DNA of 64,000 nucleotides, taken from NCBI RefSeq assembly GCF_007673775.1, contig NZ_VEAF01000003.1:248001-312000 (forward strand), in the 5' to 3' direction. The notes under the pieces were generated by a model, which was given only the letters and a program-made list of their open reading frames with translations, was not told the origin of the DNA and did no database searches. The DNA comes from Curtobacterium sp. 9128 (lineage in GTDB: Bacteria > Actinomycetota > Actinomycetes > Actinomycetales > Microbacteriaceae). Positions 9,792 to 18,521 of the stretch are shown piece after piece (the stretch's first letter is position 1; every line of letters starts with the position of its first letter). The position numbers and the translations under genes are program-made.

Positions 9792-10946
9792 TCACGCCGG
9801 TCGCGGCGGTGCGAGCAGTGTGCCCCGGATGACGGAACCGTGGAAGGTGCGGACCGCGACCGTGCCCCACGCTGCCACCAGGCCCGCGTCGTAGACGACC
9901 GCGAGGACGGACACGACGGTGAGGCCGGAGTGCAGCGCGAGTCCGTTCAGGCCGGTGACGCAGGTGCCGACGGGGAACGTGAACGACCACCACGTCAGGC
10001 TGAACGGCAGGTGCTGCCGGACGGTGCGGGCGGTGACGGCGAGGGCGATGATGGTCCAGAGCAGCGCGAAGCCGAGCATCCCGAACCCGTAGACCAACCC
10101 CACGATCAGGAGCGCGTGCGCGGTGCTCGCGTCGACGACGGTGGGCGCGTTCGACGCCAGCAGGTTCACCGCGGTGATTGACTGTCCGACCGGGCCGAGG
10201 ACAATCCACAGCGTCGGCACCATGCCGGGTGCGCCGACCCTGTGCTGGACGAGCCGGTTCCAGATGAGGGTGATCACGACCAGGGACGCGATGAGGCTGA
10301 GACCGAAGAAGCCGTAACAGGCCCACAGCAGCGTCGCCCGCGCCTGACCAGCGGGCGCGTAGGGCACCAGGAGCGCTCCGGTCGAGGCCGAGACCATCGG
10401 GGGGACGATCGGCATGAGCCACCCACCGAACGCGGAGTCGGGCGCGTTCTCGTGCCGGGTGAACGCAAGGTACGGCACCAGGGCCGCTGTGAGCAGTCCG
10501 CCGACTGTCCCGATCGTCCAGAGCACCCAGTCGACGGTCACCGCGGCGGGCAGCCCGATCCAGTCCTTGCCCAGCAGGAGCGTTCCGGCGCCGACCGTGA
10601 GGAACGCCATCGGCGGGGCGCCGTAGAAGTGCGACGCCACCGGGTGCAGGTGGTGGCGCGCGGCGATCTCGCGGTACCGCACCCAGTGCAGTCCGGTCGC
10701 GATGGTGAGCGCGACCAGCAGGACCGCAGCGATCGCCCAGACGACCGTCGCGCCGGTGCGCAGCGCCGGGAACTGCAGCGGCAGGGACGCGGCAGCGACG
10801 GCGACGATCCCGGTGCCCATGATCGACGCGAACCAGTTCGGGGTCAGGTTCGAAACGATCTCCCCCGGCCCCTCGAGCTCCCGGAACAGCCGTCTCGGTG
10901 AGCGCGCGGCTCGCTGCGGTGATTCGAGCGTGATGTCGACTGCCAT
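9792..10946 (-). CDS. TDT-family (SLAC1/TehA-like) transporter
   Basis: 384 aa from the ATG at 10946, with about ten hydrophobic segments. TDT hallmarks: a PNWFASIMGTGIVA start of TM1, HFYGAPPMAFLTVG, and a FPVGTCVTGLNGLAL late helix. The family covers tellurite-resistance/dicarboxylate carriers, malate and sulfite exporters and SLAC1 anion channels; the substrate here is unknown. A longer reading from 11006 would add 20 charged residues and run into the promoter of the divergent LysR gene, so 10946 is preferred. The divergent LysR gene (11016) is its probable regulator. Confidence 0.88.
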   Translation of the reverse strand: MAVDITLESPQRAARSPRRLFRELEGPGEIVSNLTPNWFASIMGTGIVAVAAASLPLQFPALRTGATVVWAIAAVLLVALTIATGLHWVRYREIAARHHLHPVASHFYGAPPMAFLTVGAGTLLLGKDWIGLPAAVTVDWVLWTIGTVGGLLTAALVPYLAFTRHENAPDSAFGGWLMPIVPPMVSASTGALLVPYAPAGQARATLLWACYGFFGLSLIASLVVITLIWNRLVQHRVGAPGMVPTLWIVLGPVGQSITAVNLLASNAPTVVDASTAHALLIVGLVYGFGMLGFALLWTIIALAVTARTVRQHLPFSLTWWSFTFPVGTCVTGLNGLALHSGLTVVSVLAVVYDAGLVAAWGTVAVRTFHGSVIRGTLLAPPRPA

Positions 10947-11015
10947 GCGCCCAGCCTGATCACGGTCGTCCGCGCCCGGAACAGCGGTCGCGTTGTCGGG
11001 GCACAATGAGTCCTT

Positions 11016-11960
11016 GTGGCGACGCGGCGGCTGACGGACCGGACCCTGGACCTCGACACCCTCGAGGTGCTCGAACGCATCGCGGAAGCGGGCTCCCTCT
11101 CCCGCGCGGCGGACACGCTCGGTGTCACGCAGCAGGCTGTCTCAGCACGACTCGCCGTGGCGGAGCGGGCGCTCGGGCAACCGCTGGTGTCCCGTTCCGC
11201 GACCGGCTCCACGATGACGGAGACGGGACGGCTGCTGCTGAGCCTGGCAGGTCCGGTGCTCGACGCCTCACGTCGTCTCGAAGCGGCCCTGGTGGCGTTG
11301 CAGCGCCCGGTCGGGACGCTCGTCGTCGCCGCGTCCCAGACGATCGCCGAGCTGTTGCTCCCGGGCTGGCTGCTGCGGTTCCCGGAACGTGAGCCCGACG
11401 TGACCGTCCGGCTCATCGCCGGGAACTCAGCCGCCGTCACCGACCTCGTCCGTTCCGGTACCGCCCACGTCGGGTTCGTCGAGACGCCGATGGACCTCGT
11501 GGGACTGTCGTGGAGCGTCGTCGCAGAGGACGAGCTGGTCGTGGTCGTCGCGCCGGACCATGCATGGAGCAGGGTGACCGACATCAGCGCCGACGAGCTC
11601 GCTGCGACGCCGCTGCTGCTGCGGGAGGCAGGATCCGGGACGAGGGCGACGCTCGAGGAGTGGCTCCGACGGACCGGGGCGACGCTCGCGACACCGGCTG
11701 CGGTCCTCGAGACGACCGGGATCGTCCGTGCGAACGCCTGTGCCGGGATCGCGCCGGCGGTGATGAGTATCTGCACCGTCCACGCCGACCTGGCCTCCGG
11801 GGCGCTCGTCCGGGTCGCGCTCGACGGGCCGCCGCTCCACCGTCCGCTCCGTGCGATCTGGACCGGGGACCTGCAGGGACACGCGGCGACGCTGGTGGAC
11901 GTCGCCCGTACGGGCCCCCATCCGCCGGCCGGGGCCGTCGACGGCGCGGCGCGGCGGTGA
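11016..11960 (+). CDS. LysR-family transcriptional regulator
   Basis: 314 aa, GTG start. The N-terminal winged helix-turn-helix (residues about 12-70) has the LysR pattern LEVLERIAEAGSLSRAADTLGVTQQAVS. It is followed by a linker helix and a two-lobed periplasmic-binding-like effector domain. It is divergent from the TDT transporter with a 69-bp gap, the classic LysR layout, so it probably activates that transporter in response to the transported anion. The effector cannot be predicted. Confidence 0.9.
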   Translation: MATRRLTDRTLDLDTLEVLERIAEAGSLSRAADTLGVTQQAVSARLAVAERALGQPLVSRSATGSTMTETGRLLLSLAGPVLDASRRLEAALVALQRPVGTLVVAASQTIAELLLPGWLLRFPEREPDVTVRLIAGNSAAVTDLVRSGTAHVGFVETPMDLVGLSWSVVAEDELVVVVAPDHAWSRVTDISADELAATPLLLREAGSGTRATLEEWLRRTGATLATPAAVLETTGIVRANACAGIAPAVMSICTVHADLASGALVRVALDGPPLHRPLRAIWTGDLQGHAATLVDVARTGPHPPAGAVDGAARR

Positions 11961-12319
11961 CGTCGGGGCGGATGCTGCGCGTCGACTCACCCACGTCCGG
12001 GCACCGTTGACCGTGAGCGCCGTCGACGCACCGGGAGAGCGACCGTGAACGGCGTCCCAGACGCTCGCGTGTTCCGGCCCGTGCGGCGCCGTCGGGGACG
12101 ACGCCGTCGAGCCCGGTCGGGGTCCCCGTGCTGGTCGCGTCCGGACCCCGTGCCCGTCTCGGCCGGGTGGCGGCCGGCGTCTTCGGAACGAGCGACCTGC
12201 CGTTCCCGGTGCTCGGGGTCACCGGCACGAACGGCACGACCTCGACCGTGCACCTGCTCGTCGGGAGCGTCAGCAGTTCATCGAGATCGCCGACGCGGTC
12301 CTGTCCAACAGCCCGCGTG
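11961..12319. other. Intergenic region between the LysR gene and operon B
   Basis: 359 bp without an intact gene. It holds fragments of a Mur-ligase-like reading frame (separate entry). A short in-frame peptide at about 12268-12315 (QQFIEIADAVLSNSPR) lies after the relic in another frame and is not recognised. Confidence 0.5.
12042..12266 (+). pseudogene. Relic of a MurE-type Mur ligase N-terminal region
   Basis: Three successive plus-strand frames carry pieces that line up, in order, with the N terminus of UDP-MurNAc-tripeptide synthetases. First VNGVPDARVFRP (frame of 12045) resembles the V.GV..DSR.VRPG start. Then GAVGDDAVEPG (frame of 12085). Then VPVLVASGPRARLGRVAAGV running into VLGVTGTNGTTSTVHLL (frame of 12128), which matches the Mur ligase P-loop GVTGTNGKTS. 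The invariant Lys of the P-loop is Thr, and two frame changes are needed, so it cannot make a working enzyme. About 75 codons remain of roughly 500. It sits at the edge of operon B. Confidence 0.5.
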
Positions 12320-13420
12320 TCACCGCCCCCCGTCGGGTCCCAGACCTTCCCGGCTCCAGCTGTCGAGCAACCGTTCGTAGATCTCGGTCGCCTCGCTGAT
12401 CCGCGCCGTCGAGCACCACTCGTTCGCCGTGTGCGGTTGCGACGGGTCGCCGGGGCCGACGATGTACGCGCCGGCAGATCGTGGTGCGAGAACCGCCGCA
12501 TCGGTGAAGTAGCTGGTGCCGGAAGGGTGTCCAGCTCGTCCGGTGGTGTCGGTGACGATCGAGGCGACCGCTGCGGACAGCGCCGATCCCGGATCGGTCC
12601 AGACCGGGCCGAGGCGGAGGAGTTCGTCGACCGTGTCGACCGCCGGCTGGTCACGCAGACGGGCGATGAGTGGTTCGAGATCCGTCCCGGGCGGGATGCG
12701 GAGGTCCACCATGGCCGATGCCGTGGCGGGAACGATGTTGATCTGCTGTCCCCCCGCGATCATGCCGAGGTTGCTCGTGGTGGTCCCGAGTACCGGGTGC
12801 GGCTCACGGGGGAGCAGGCGCTCGAGTTCCCCGAGCGCGCCGACGAGCGCGGTGATGGCGTTCACGCCACGTTCCGGCGTCGAGCCGTGAGCCGCCCTGC
12901 CGATCGTCGCGATCTCCAGCCAGGTCACCCCGCGGTGACCGTACCGGATGTCGTTGCCCGTCGACTCGGCCACGATGAGGATCGATCCGTCCGGGAGGTG
13001 ACGCTCGATCTGCCGGGCGCCGGTGCAGCCGGTCTCCTCCCCGGTGGTGATGACGAGGTCGAAGCCCTTCCCGTTCGGGGTCCGCATCGCATGACGGGTG
13101 GCGGCAGCGCAGAGCGCCGCGATGCCGCCCTTCATGTCACTCGAGCCGCGGCCGATGAGACGGTCACCGGCCCTCGTCGCGGCGAGGGGGTCGGTGGCCC
13201 ACTGTCCGCGGTCGAAGGCCACGGTGTCGATGTGCCCGCTGAGGACGAGGCGCCCTCCGCCGTTGAACCGCGCGACCAGGTTCCCGGCGACGGGCTCGTC
13301 GACGACGAACCCGTGGGGTTCGAGCACTCCGCGGAGCACGGCGGACGACGCACCTTCCCCGCCGTGCACCGTGTCGATCGCGATGAGCCGTGTGGCGAGT
13401 TCGACGGGGTCGAGGTTCAT
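12320..13420 (-). CDS. M20-family metallopeptidase/deacylase (ArgE/DapE/YlmB type)
   Basis: 366 aa, the usual length for zinc-dependent amide hydrolases that deacylate small molecules. Metal-site motifs in order: SGHIDTVAF (H-x-D), GRGSSDMKGG (bridging Asp), GEETGC (catalytic Glu and metal Glu), AAHGS in the dimerisation lid, and a late His in PSQPHTANEW. It is last in operon B, overlapping the nitrilase-family gene by ATGA. M20 relatives include acetylornithine deacetylase and formylaminopyrimidine deformylase (YlmB), which sits beside an NMT1-type ABC importer in thiamin salvage. That layout resembles this one, but the substrate here is not known. Confidence 0.9.
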   Translation of the reverse strand: MNLDPVELATRLIAIDTVHGGEGASSAVLRGVLEPHGFVVDEPVAGNLVARFNGGGRLVLSGHIDTVAFDRGQWATDPLAATRAGDRLIGRGSSDMKGGIAALCAAATRHAMRTPNGKGFDLVITTGEETGCTGARQIERHLPDGSILIVAESTGNDIRYGHRGVTWLEIATIGRAAHGSTPERGVNAITALVGALGELERLLPREPHPVLGTTTSNLGMIAGGQQINIVPATASAMVDLRIPPGTDLEPLIARLRDQPAVDTVDELLRLGPVWTDPGSALSAAVASIVTDTTGRAGHPSGTSYFTDAAVLAPRSAGAYIVGPGDPSQPHTANEWCSTARISEATEIYERLLDSWSREGLGPDGGR

Positions 13421-14274
13421 GCGTCCGCGGTGGTGTGCGACGGGTGCCCGTGCCCGGTCGTGTACGTCTCGGGCCGGCGGTCCAGCACGGGGTCGTTGTT
13501 GTCGTTCCAGGTACGGCTGGCCCGGATGGCCGCCACGTCGACGTCCGCGGTCAGCACGGCGGTGCCGTCCTCGGCGGCGGGACCTGCGAGCGGCCAGCCG
13601 GTGTGGCTGACGATGAGGCTCTGTCCGATGAACTTCTGTCCCCGTTCAGTCCCGGTACGGTCCGCCGCTGCCACGACGAGGCCGTTCGAGTGTGCGCTGG
13701 CCATCGACAGGATGGTGGCCATCGCCTGCTGCCCCTCGGCCTGGCCCGGGATCGGCACCCAGTTGGTCGGGACGCAGACGATGTCGGCCCCCTGGAGAAC
13801 GAGGCTGCGGTAACTCTCGGGGAACCAGCCGTCATAGCAGACGAGCATGCCGACGCGACCCAGGTGGGTGTCGGCCACCGGGAAGCCCAGGTCGCCGGGA
13901 GTGAACCAGCGGGCTTCCGCGTCCCAGAGGTGCACCTTCCGGTACTTGGCGATCACGCCGCCGGGGCCGACCATGACCGCGGTGTTGAAGTAGCGGCCGT
14001 CGTCCTCCTCGGTGAGGCCAGCGACCACGTGGACACCCAGCCGTGCGGCGGCGGCGGTCCATGCGAGCGAGGCAGGTCCTTCCCCGACGACCTCGGCGAG
14101 GTCTGCGAGTTCGGTCTCGGAGGAGAACATGTACCCCGAGTTGCACAGCTCCGGGAGCACGACCAGTTCCGCGCCCTGTGCGGCGGCCTCCGAGATCAGC
14201 CGGACGGTCGCAGCGATGTTGCCGGCGACGTCCCCGAAGACGGGTTCGAACTGCAGGACGGCGATGCGGGCCAT
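13417..14274 (-). CDS. Carbon-nitrogen hydrolase (nitrilase superfamily amidase)
   Basis: 285 aa. The catalytic Glu-Lys-Cys triad is visible: Glu in VVLPELCNSGY (about residue 42), Lys in YRKVHLWD (about residue 115) and Cys in GMLVCYDGWFPE (about residue 148). The set fits the N-carbamoylputrescine amidase/aliphatic amidase branch, which cleaves carbamoyl or amide C-N bonds in small molecules; true nitrile hydrolysis is less likely. It lies 21 bp after the permease gene and overlaps the M20 gene (ATGA). In context it probably trims an amide from the imported compound. Confidence 0.9.
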   Translation of the reverse strand: MARIAVLQFEPVFGDVAGNIAATVRLISEAAAQGAELVVLPELCNSGYMFSSETELADLAEVVGEGPASLAWTAAAARLGVHVVAGLTEEDDGRYFNTAVMVGPGGVIAKYRKVHLWDAEARWFTPGDLGFPVADTHLGRVGMLVCYDGWFPESYRSLVLQGADIVCVPTNWVPIPGQAEGQQAMATILSMASAHSNGLVVAAADRTGTERGQKFIGQSLIVSHTGWPLAGPAAEDGTAVLTADVDVAAIRASRTWNDNNDPVLDRRPETYTTGHGHPSHTTADA

Positions 14275-14295
14275 GATCTGTCCTCTCGTACGGGT

Positions 14296-15153
14296 TCAGT
14301 GGTTCGGTTGCGCGATGGTGAGGTTCGCCGTCGCCGCGGGTTCGTCGGCGGCAGTGCGGTAGCGTCGGCGCCTCGGCGCGATGCTCGTCCGGCGCCATGG
14401 GGTGATGGACAGCTCCCAGGCTGCGATGACGAGGAACGCGATCAGGCCGACGGCCGCGAGGACGACGACGGCAGCGAACACGCCAGGTGTGTCGAACCGC
14501 GACTGGTGGATCGACAGGTACACCCCGAGGCCCCCCGTGGTGGAGGCGGTCGACTCGCCGAGCACGGCACCGGTGACGGAGAACGTCGCGGACATCTTCA
14601 ACGCGGAGAACAACGGCGTGTACGTGGCGGGGAGCCGGACGAGTCGGAACGTGCGCCATCTGCTCGCACCCATGGCACGGGCGAGGTTGACGGCGTCGAC
14701 GTCCACCGACCGGAGACCGTCGAGGACGTTGACCAGGACGGGGAAGAACACGATGAGTCCGACGATGAAGAGCTTCGGAGCGAGCCCGAAGCCGAGCCAG
14801 ATGACCAGCGCCGCGCCGATCGCGACGACCGGGATCGCCTGCGTCACGATGAGCACGGGGTACAGGAAGCGGTAGAGCAGCAGCGACTGCGACATCACGA
14901 CTGCGAGCAGGAACCCGACGACCGTCCCGATCACGAAGCCGAGCACGAACGACTGGGCTGTGACCAGGACGTCCGACCAGATCGTCGGCCAATCGCCGGC
15001 CAGGGACGCGAACGTCTGCGCCGGCGTCGGCAACACGAACTCTGGGATCCGGAACGCCAAGACGACGCCCCACCAGATGACGACGATCCCGACGATCGAC
15101 GCGATCGGGATGAGCAGGTCCACCCACCAACGGCGGCTGATCGTGGTGTCCAT
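14296..15153 (-). CDS. ABC transporter permease (SsuC/TauC/ThiX type)
   Basis: 285 aa, six hydrophobic segments. The binding-protein-dependent permease EAA loop is visible as LARAMGASRWRTFRLVRLPA at about residues 170-190, the cytoplasmic contact for the ATPase. The start ATG at 15153 overlaps the ATPase stop (TGATG). Together with the ATPase upstream and the substrate-binding protein first in the operon it forms one importer of the sulfonate/nitrate/taurine/thiamin-precursor class. The C-terminal 30 residues are basic and unusually long. Confidence 0.93.
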   Translation of the reverse strand: MDTTISRRWWVDLLIPIASIVGIVVIWWGVVLAFRIPEFVLPTPAQTFASLAGDWPTIWSDVLVTAQSFVLGFVIGTVVGFLLAVVMSQSLLLYRFLYPVLIVTQAIPVVAIGAALVIWLGFGLAPKLFIVGLIVFFPVLVNVLDGLRSVDVDAVNLARAMGASRWRTFRLVRLPATYTPLFSALKMSATFSVTGAVLGESTASTTGGLGVYLSIHQSRFDTPGVFAAVVVLAAVGLIAFLVIAAWELSITPWRRTSIAPRRRRYRTAADEPAATANLTIAQPNH

Positions 15154-15923
15154 CAGGCGGTCTCCAATGCCGGTGCGCCGTAGATCAAGCTGAGGATGCG
15201 CCGTTTCAGCGCCATGAACCGCGGGTCCGTGAGGTCGTCGAGTGTCCGCGGTCGCGGCAGGTCGACGTCGATCACCTCCGTGATCCGGCCCGGTCGGGGG
15301 GACATGACGACGACACGATCGGCGAGGAACACCGCTTCCTCGACGTCGTGGGTCACGAAGAGGATCGTGCTGCCGAGCTCCGTCCACACGCGGAGGAGCC
15401 ACTGCTGCATCTCGAACCGTGTCTGGCTGTCGAGCGCACCGAAGGGTTCGTCGAGGAGCATGACGTCCTTCGCGAACGCGAGGGTCCGCATCAGCGCCAC
15501 GCGCTGGCGCATCCCGCCGCTCATGGCGTGCGGGAAGTGGTCGAGGAAGTCGCCCAGGCCGTAGCGCTCGGCCATGGCCGCGGCTTCGTCGCGGTCCTCC
15601 TTGGTCACCTTCCCGGTCAGCGCTGCACCGAGGGTGATGTTCTCCAGCGCTGTCCGCCAGGGCAGCAGCAGGTCCTTCTGGAGCATGTAGCCGACGTGTC
15701 CCGGTCGCCCGGTGACGTCGCGGCCGTCGATGCTCGCGCTCCCGGCGGTCGGTCGGAGGATCCCGGAGAGGATGTTGAAGAGGGTGCTCTTGCCGCATCC
15801 CGACGGCCCGACGACCGACACGAACTCTCCCGCCTGGACGGTCAACGAGGTCTGGGACAGCGCCACGTTCCCGCCGAACCGCTGTTCGATGTCGCGGAGC
15901 TCGATCTTGCTCGGGGCGGTCAT
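15153..15923 (-). CDS. ABC transporter ATP-binding protein (SsuB/TauB/ThiZ type)
   Basis: 256 aa, complete. Walker A GPSGCGKST (about residue 41), Q-loop GYMLQKDLLLPW, signature MSGGMRQRVAL, Walker B VMLLDEPFGALD and H-loop VTHDVEEA are all intact. The QKDLLLPW Q-loop and EPFGALD are typical of the nitrate/sulfonate/taurine importer class. It overlaps the M24 gene before it (ATGA) and the permease after it, so it is tightly co-translated. It powers the importer of operon B. Confidence 0.95.
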   Translation of the reverse strand: MTAPSKIELRDIEQRFGGNVALSQTSLTVQAGEFVSVVGPSGCGKSTLFNILSGILRPTAGSASIDGRDVTGRPGHVGYMLQKDLLLPWRTALENITLGAALTGKVTKEDRDEAAAMAERYGLGDFLDHFPHAMSGGMRQRVALMRTLAFAKDVMLLDEPFGALDSQTRFEMQQWLLRVWTELGSTILFVTHDVEEAVFLADRVVVMSPRPGRITEVIDVDLPRPRTLDDLTDPRFMALKRRILSLIYGAPALETA

Positions 15924-16588
15924 GCGATCACCGTGCAGCGCTCGTCGCCGAACCAGATGACGTCCTCACGCTTGACGCCGTACAGATGATTGCCGATGAA
16001 GGGCTCCACTGCCCACGCTCCTGTCATGACGGTCTCGTTGTGCCGGTCGATGTAGCCCTCGTCGTAGGAGGACGCGTGCCCCAGCGAGTGCCCGATGTTC
16101 TGCAGTCGGTCGAGCAGCACCATCCCGGTCGGTGGCAGCAGGCGATCGAACACGGCGAACAGGTCACAGGCGCGCATCCCGGGCTGCGCTGCGGCGAGCA
16201 GCTCCGCGTGCAGCGTCTCGAGCGCGGAGAGCGCGCGCTGCTGCGGCACGTTGTCGCCACGGATGAAGGACCGGGTGCAGTCCCCGAACCATCCGTCGGT
16301 CGTGGTCGGGTGGACGTCGACCATCCCGAGGTCGAGGTTCCAGAGCGGCCGAGCGGACGGTACATCGGTCGGGAAGCAGCTGAGCGTGCCGGCTCCGAAC
16401 CCGACGACCGTCGGGGTCCAGACACCGACACTGCCGAGCTCGGTCATGAGCGCGTCTGCCCGGTCGCGGACCTCGATCTCGGTCTGGCCGGCCTCCGTCG
16501 TGTCGCTGATGCGTTCCGCCGCCTGGATCGCGATGCGTTGCGCCCGGACGAGACCGTCAGGCGGCCCTGCTCCGACGGCCCGGTTCAC
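15920..16588 (-). CDS. M24-family (creatinase/aminopeptidase-fold) metalloenzyme
   Basis: 222 aa, only the pita-bread C-terminal domain without the N-terminal creatinase domain. The five usual metal ligands can be placed: Asp in NLDLGMVDVHPTTTDGWFGD (two Asp), His in GHSLGHASSYDEG, Glu in AVEPFIG and Glu in REDVIWFGDE. The family includes Xaa-Pro peptidases, creatinase and DMSP lyase DddP, so the fold does not fix the reaction. It overlaps the GATase1-like gene upstream and the ABC ATPase gene downstream, so it probably acts on the imported molecule. Confidence 0.82.
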   Translation of the reverse strand: MNRAVGAGPPDGLVRAQRIAIQAAERISDTTEAGQTEIEVRDRADALMTELGSVGVWTPTVVGFGAGTLSCFPTDVPSARPLWNLDLGMVDVHPTTTDGWFGDCTRSFIRGDNVPQQRALSALETLHAELLAAAQPGMRACDLFAVFDRLLPPTGMVLLDRLQNIGHSLGHASSYDEGYIDRHNETVMTGAWAVEPFIGNHLYGVKREDVIWFGDERCTVIA

Positions 16589-17343
16589 GAAGCCTCACGC
16601 CCCGGCGCGACGGCGAGCCACTCGACGAGGCCCCGCATGAGGTCGCTGTACCCCGGCCACTCCAGGAACTCGGTCGGGACCCAGTGCGGGCCCATGTCGG
16701 TCCCGAGCGCGGCGCTCCTGCCGCGACCCACACGGCCGAGGACAGCGAGCGGGTGGCCTTCGATCTCAGCGACGACCGTGGCATCGGCCTTCGCAGAGAA
16801 CCGGTGGTAGCCGAGCAACGGGGGCCACGGTCCCTCGGCGACGGGGAAGGGCGCTTCCGACGTCAGCGAACCGATGGCGCCGTGCGGAGCCTCGACGCGG
16901 TCGTCGCCGATCTCGAGTTCGACGGGGAGGGCTGCCGCGAGCGGGCTCCCGCGGTAGTTCGCCTTCGCTTCGATGCCCTGGAAGCTGAGGTACCCGCCGA
17001 CCATGAGCAGCGCACCGCCGGCATCGACCCAGTCGGCGAGCACCTGCAGGCGGTTCGGCCGGCGGATGCCGTGCAGGAACACGCTGCTCGGGAGCAGGAG
17101 CGTGTTGGCGCCGATGTCGCTGAGGACGACCACGTCGTAGTGGTCCAGTTCCGTCGCCGTGTACGGGAAGCGATCTGCCGCGATGTGGTTCGGCTGGTAC
17201 TCGACCTGGTGGCCGGCATGCTCGAGCACCGCGATGAAGTGTTCGGCCCCTTCTTCGTAGACCGAGGTCGTGAACGAGTCGAATCCCTTCGTGTGGACCG
17301 ACGTCGTGGTCCAGGACTCGCCGGCGAGGAGGACGCGACTCAT
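16585..17343 (-). CDS. GATase1-like protein (putative glutamine amidotransferase family)
   Basis: 252 aa from ATG 17343, which overlaps the binding-protein stop (ATGA); a longer reading to 17439 would intrude on that gene. The fold is the class-I glutamine-amidotransferase-like flavodoxin fold: MSRVLLAGES at the start, DVVVLSDIGANTLLLP, LADWVDAGGALLMVGGYLSF, and ALGTDMGPHW near the end. The nucleophile elbow has Gly-Gly-Tyr (MVGGYLS) where true amidotransferases have Gly-x-Cys, so glutaminase activity is doubtful. The group often sits beside sugar-kinase and hydrolase genes. Its role here is unknown but presumably catabolic. Confidence 0.75.
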   Translation of the reverse strand: MSRVLLAGESWTTTSVHTKGFDSFTTSVYEEGAEHFIAVLEHAGHQVEYQPNHIAADRFPYTATELDHYDVVVLSDIGANTLLLPSSVFLHGIRRPNRLQVLADWVDAGGALLMVGGYLSFQGIEAKANYRGSPLAAALPVELEIGDDRVEAPHGAIGSLTSEAPFPVAEGPWPPLLGYHRFSAKADATVVAEIEGHPLAVLGRVGRGRSAALGTDMGPHWVPTEFLEWPGYSDLMRGLVEWLAVAPGREAS

Positions 17344-18371
17344 CGGTTCGTCACCGCGCTGTTCGTGAAGTAGGACGACGCGGATCCGGTGGTCTTGATG
17401 ACGCCGTACTCCTTGGCCGCCGCGGCGATCTCCTTCCACTGCGCCTCGGACTGCTCGAGGTCGGACGCGGTGATCTGCTTCCCGGTCTCGCCGAGCAGGG
17501 GAGCGGTGTCAGCCCACTGCAGTGTCGAGAATGCCTTCGTCTCTGCGTCCGGGTACGCCTTGAGGAACATGGCGACGGCCTGCTTCGGGTGTGACCGGGC
17601 CCAGTTCATGCCCTTGATGGTGGCCGTTATGAAGCCCTTGGCGAGCTTCGGGTTCTTCGCGAGCCAGTCCTTGTTGGCGGCGAGCGAGAACACCGGGGCG
17701 TCCGGCGCGCCGTTGTCCTTGGCGAGCGCCACACTGTACTTCTTGCCCAGCGAGGTCAGCTCGCTGCCCTCCGCGTTCGTCACTCCGGTGATCGCCGCCA
17801 CCTTGCCCTGCACCAGGAGCGGGACGGTGTCGTCGGTCGCGGTGACGAGGGTGACGTCGTCGAGCTTCAGGCCAGCGTGCGCGAGCATGATCTGCAGTTG
17901 CGCTTCCGACCAGGAATCGGTGTAGGTGCCGATCTTCTTCCCCTTCAACGACGCGGGATCGACGGGCTCGGGCGTGGAGGACATGAGGCCCCAGTTGTTG
18001 CCGCTGCCGTACCGCGCGATCGACGTGACAGGGACACCCTTGGAGGCACTGGTCACCACGTCGACGGAGGTCGCGAACGCGAGGTCCGCGCGCCCGGTGC
18101 CGAGGTACTGCATCGTCGCGGAGGTGTTCGGCGGAGCCATGATGTCGAGGTCGATGCCCTCGGCCTTGTAGTACCCCTGCTGCTTCGCGACGATCCACGG
18201 GATCCAGAAGCTGTCTCCGGTCGGCCACTCCTGGATCATCTTCACCGTCGTCGTCCCCGACGGGGCGGATGCACTCGAAGTCGCTGTGCAGCCCGCGAGT
18301 GCGAGTGCACTGGCGGCCGCGATGGCCAGAGCGGTGATGGCTCGATGCCGGAGGCTCGGGATGACGGACAT
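17340..18371 (-). CDS. NMT1/SsuA-type ABC substrate-binding lipoprotein
   Basis: 343 aa. ATG 18371 has GGAGAA just upstream and gives a clean lipoprotein signal with lipobox ALAG-Cys36. The mature part matches the NMT1/THI5-like two-lobed fold: an early VKMIQEWPTGDSFWIPW strand, AKQQGYYKAEGIDLDI (the family's GYF..EGL.V motif), and the ATSVDVVTSASKG pocket loop. Relatives bind thiamin-pyrimidine precursors, sulfonates or riboflavin. It is first in operon B, and a 14-bp palindrome (18430-18443) lies 59 bp upstream, matching one near the LacI gene. Confidence 0.92.
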   Translation of the reverse strand: MSVIPSLRHRAITALAIAAASALALAGCTATSSASAPSGTTTVKMIQEWPTGDSFWIPWIVAKQQGYYKAEGIDLDIMAPPNTSATMQYLGTGRADLAFATSVDVVTSASKGVPVTSIARYGSGNNWGLMSSTPEPVDPASLKGKKIGTYTDSWSEAQLQIMLAHAGLKLDDVTLVTATDDTVPLLVQGKVAAITGVTNAEGSELTSLGKKYSVALAKDNGAPDAPVFSLAANKDWLAKNPKLAKGFITATIKGMNWARSHPKQAVAMFLKAYPDAETKAFSTLQWADTAPLLGETGKQITASDLEQSEAQWKEIAAAAKEYGVIKTTGSASSYFTNSAVTNR

Positions 18372-18429
18372 GTGTTCTCCATCGGGTTGGTGGAACAACG
18401 GCGTGCACCGGCGGTGGACGTGTCTTCAC

Positions 18430-18443
18430 GGTAAACGATTACC
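18430..18443. promoter_or_regulatory. Putative LacI operator before operon B
   Basis: GGTAAACGATTACC, near-palindromic around a central CG as LacI/GalR operators are. Twelve of 14 positions match the site at 27809-27822. It lies upstream of the binding-protein gene and downstream of the operon A stop codon. Confidence 0.75.
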
Positions 18444-18521
18444 AAGACGAACGCGAGAGCCTTCGGGGATCTTCTCCCGCTGGAAACACCGGCGAAACAC
18501 GCCGTCGCGGTGTCACCGGCG

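Noticed and set aside
12128..13813. Plus-strand frame of 561 codons across the M20 and nitrilase-family genes
   Set aside because: Only its first 45 codons look like protein (the Mur ligase relic); the remainder is the complement of the M20 and nitrilase-family genes with no motif.
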